Source of the DNA: Lentisphaerota bacterium
GTDB lineage: Bacteria; Verrucomicrobiota; Kiritimatiellia; UBA8416; JAFGIZ01
Assembly (NCBI GenBank): GCA_016929365.1
Contig: JAFGIZ010000117.1
Location: 1 to 23,995, forward strand
Direction of reading: 5' to 3'
DNA length: 23,995 bases
Part shown: positions 22,052-23,995 of the stretch, piece after piece
Layout of the letters: every line of letters begins with the position of its first letter
Position numbering within the stretch: position 1 is the stretch's first letter
The notes under the pieces: model-generated
What the model was told of the DNA's origin: nothing
The model's database searches: none
Seen by the model: only the letters and a program-made list of their open reading frames with translations
Position numbers and translations under genes: made by a program

Positions 22052-23995
22052 CTACTTGGCCGTCACGGACACTTCGGCGCCGGTCGTGAACTGCGCGCGC
22101 GACATGCGGCGGAGCTGATAGGCGGTGATGCAGATCACGATGGCGCCCAGGATCCACCCCATGGCGGCTCCCGTGCTGAACTTGAGCTCCATGAAGGCCC
22201 GCTCGAAAATATCCATGCCCATGGTGCGGGTCGCCCCGTTGGGGCCGCCGCCGGTCATGGCCAGGATGAAATTCGTTCCGCCGCGGAAGGCGCCCACGAC
22301 GGCGCCCAGGAGCTGGATCAGAATCAGGAACTTCACGCGCGGCAGGGTGATGTAGGCCATGCGCTGCAGAATGCCGGCGCCGTCGATCGTGGCGGCTTCG
22401 ACCAGCTCTTCGGGGACGGTTTTGAGCGCGGCGAGGTAGATGATGCAGCCGGGACCCGCCGTGGCCCACACCATGGGGATCACGCAGCAGACCATGGCCA
22501 TGGCCGGGTCCTCGATCCAGCCCAGGGGCTTGATGTCGAACGGCCCCAGCATGCCGCGCAGGTACGTGAGCACGGCCGGCCAGCCCGATACCCGCGCCGG
22601 ATCCAGACCCCGGGCTTCGATCTCGAGCGCGCCGGGGCCGAGGTACGTCCGGATCAGCGGGTACACGGTGGCCCAGAGCAGGCCCAGGGCGAAGAGGCCC
22701 AGGATTACGCGCATGACCGTGCTCAGTTCCTTGAGCTTCACGCCGCAGGCGAAAATGACGCCGATCAGCGAGAGCCACAGGCCGAGCATGACGAGCCGCA
22801 AGGCCGCGGCAGGCACGGGGTCGAGGTGGTTCAGCGACATCAGGATCTGGTTCAGGAACCCGGATTCGGACGGCTCATAGAGCTGGCGCCAGAGGAATAC
22901 CATGATCACGCCGCTGACGATCGTCGGCAGATAGAAAACAGTCCGGAAGATGTATTTGAAAAGCGTGCCCGGGACTTCATCGAGCAGGATGGCCACCATG
23001 ATGGGCGGCCAGAATCCGAGGGCCACGACCAGCAGGACATAGTACAGGGTGCGCAGGAGCGACATCCAGAAGCGCGTGTCGTAGAGCACGGCGGCAAAGT
23101 TATCGAGGCCGACGAAGACCGAGTCGATCGCGAACTGGTAGTCGAACAGGGCCAGCGGAACCCCGAGGATAAGGGGCAGGTACTGGACCAGCAGCACCAG
23201 CGCCAGGCCGGGCAGCAGGAGGAGATAGGCCTTGAGGAAGCGGCGCGCCGGCGGCCGGTCGCCCATGGCCTGTTCCTCCCGCGTGAAAGCGCGCAGGACC
23301 CACGAGATCGCGCCCACGAAGACCGTTACGATCACGGCCAGCAGCACACCGCCCCAGGTGCGGCGCCGGCGCCACTCCCCGGGCGAGAGCTGGCCCAGCA
23401 TGAAGCGGTCGACCCGTTCGGCCGCGGCGTCGAGCTGGCCTTCGATGCGCGTCAACGCGTCCTCGCGCGGCAGGTCCAGCAGCTCGGGCCGGTCGATGGC
23501 CCAGTTGATCGGCTCGGATACCTTGAGATAGATCTGCTGTGTGTTCTTGCCGTAGGGCTCCGGAACGCCTTGCTCGAGGGCCGTTTCCATGGTTTCCCTC
23601 CAGGCCGGGGGAACCTGGGCCAGGATATCCGTGTACCCGAACTCCTCCAGATCGCGCGGGTTAAGAAACGTACCGTATCCGTACTCCACCATGATTTCGG
23701 TCCGCTTACGCCGCATCGCGTCGCTTGCGCCATACCAGATGTAGCGCATCACCCCGAGCTGCACTTCGGGCGGGGCCGCGCCGAAGGCCCCGAGCATCGT
23801 GCAGTTCAGTTCCGTGCCGCGCAGACCGCTGGGGGCCCGCGGCGCGGGGGCGATGCCCGTCACGGCCGGGTTCATCTCCGTCGCTCTGTCAAACGAAAGA
23901 TACTCGAACCGCATCCCGATTTCGCCGCGGTCCCACTTCAGGTTCGCGTCGCTGCGCCCCATGGGCGCGTACACGCACCCCTCGTAGGTCTCGCC
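22052..23995 (-). CDS. Solute-binding protein fused to MalF-type ABC permease (5' partial)
   Basis: The frame is open to the window edge and gives at least 647 residues. Counting from the GTG at 23974, residues 1-160 look like the C-terminal lobe of a family 1 extracellular binding protein (GIAPAPRAPSGLRGTELNCTM, MRYIWYGASDAMRRKRTEIMVE, PEPYGKNTQQIYLKV). A linker follows, a membrane helix (about 207-228), a short basic segment, and then a complete MalF-type permease with its first helix at 248-270 and coupling loop ELVEAATIDGAG (524-534). Between helices in the middle of the permease there is an extra stretch (about 375-485) with two added hydrophobic segments. An internal ATG at 23266 with GGGAGGA seven bases before it could also give the permease alone. 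The MalG-type partner starts ten bases downstream. Confidence 0.85.
   Translation of the reverse strand, partial: GETYEGCVYAPMGRSDANLKWDRGEIGMRFEYLSFDRATEMNPAVTGIAPAPRAPSGLRGTELNCTMLGAFGAAPPEVQLGVMRYIWYGASDAMRRKRTEIMVEYGYGTFLNPRDLEEFGYTDILAQVPPAWRETMETALEQGVPEPYGKNTQQIYLKVSEPINWAIDRPELLDLPREDALTRIEGQLDAAAERVDRFMLGQLSPGEWRRRRTWGGVLLAVIVTVFVGAISWVLRAFTREEQAMGDRPPARRFLKAYLLLLPGLALVLLVQYLPLILGVPLALFDYQFAIDSVFVGLDNFAAVLYDTRFWMSLLRTLYYVLLVVALGFWPPIMVAILLDEVPGTLFKYIFRTVFYLPTIVSGVIMVFLWRQLYEPSESGFLNQILMSLNHLDPVPAAALRLVMLGLWLSLIGVIFACGVKLKELSTVMRVILGLFALGLLWATVYPLIRTYLGPGALEIEARGLDPARVSGWPAVLTYLRGMLGPFDIKPLGWIEDPAMAMVCCVIPMVWATAGPGCIIYLAALKTVPEELVEAATIDGAGILQRMAYITLPRVKFLILIQLLGAVVGAFRGGTNFILAMTGGGPNGATRTMGMDIFERAFMELKFSTGAAMGWILGAIVICITAYQLRRMSRAQFTTGAEVSVTAK
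23264..23280 (-). promoter_or_regulatory. Internal ribosome site and ATG at the start of the permease part
   Basis: Inside the fused gene, GGGAGGA (23274-23280) stands seven bases before ATG (23264-23266), in frame, exactly between the binding-protein anchor helix and the permease domain (MGDRPPARRFLKAYLL). It may allow translation of a free permease, or be the leftover start of a once separate gene. Confidence 0.45.

Noticed and set aside
20020..22089. Long + strand open frame (689 codons) opposite the repeat-containing permease
   Set aside because: It is the mirror of a clear permease; its composition (many R, H, D, V, G) is that of an antisense frame.
1..23995. tRNA, rRNA, CRISPR array, transposase or integrase genes
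   Set aside because: Looked for on both strands by eye; no cloverleaf-like sequence, regular spacer array or transposase motif could be supported.

Overview
The window is high-GC bacterial DNA (roughly two thirds G+C by eye), densely coding, with no rRNA, tRNA, CRISPR array, insertion sequence or phage gene that I can see. The combination of several uroporphyrinogen-decarboxylase-like (UroD/MtaA-like) proteins, a GH95 enzyme, a CE15-like esterase, a GH4 enzyme and many sugar ABC permeases is what I would expect from a polysaccharide-degrading member of the Lentisphaerota/Kiritimatiellota/Planctomycetota type. That assignment is a low-confidence inference; no marker gene is present.

Left part (1-9969, all + strand). 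A MalF/MalG-type permease pair (the first cut by the window edge) is followed by a UroD-like methyltransferase homologue, the two subunits of a class I fumarase/L-tartrate dehydratase, a complete ribose-type (CUT2) importer (lipoprotein binding protein, double-ATPase subunit, permease), a HAD-type hydrolase and a GH4 glycosidase whose metal-site motif is CHG. Centre (10038-13470, - strand). A CE15/glucuronoyl-esterase-like hydrolase is followed by an aldo/keto reductase and a zinc-type alcohol dehydrogenase; the last two form one operon behind a good sigma-70 promoter. A second UroD-like gene (13933-15183, +) diverges from the esterase and converges on the next block.

Right part (15239-23995, - strand). 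Read in the direction of transcription it begins with a permease fused to the C-terminal part of an extracellular solute-binding protein (its start lies outside the window), then a MalG-type permease with a periplasmic insertion of about 375 residues built of five ~70-residue repeats, two more UroD-like genes sharing a common upstream element, and a GH95 fucosidase/galactosidase. A decayed AraC-type regulator seems to lie between the two UroD-like genes.

Taken together this looks like an intracellular oligosaccharide-processing locus: the enzymes have no visible signal peptides, so sugars would be imported and then cut, de-esterified, oxidised or demethylated inside. The CHG-type GH4 (alpha-glucuronidase-like) and the CE15-like esterase both point to glucuronate side chains, and four UroD-like methyltransferase homologues raise the possibility that methyl groups (for example of 4-O-methylglucuronate or methylated deoxysugars) are also harvested. 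The most unusual item is the two-gene CUT1 importer at the right end, in which one subunit carries the binding protein and the other a repeat-built periplasmic domain.
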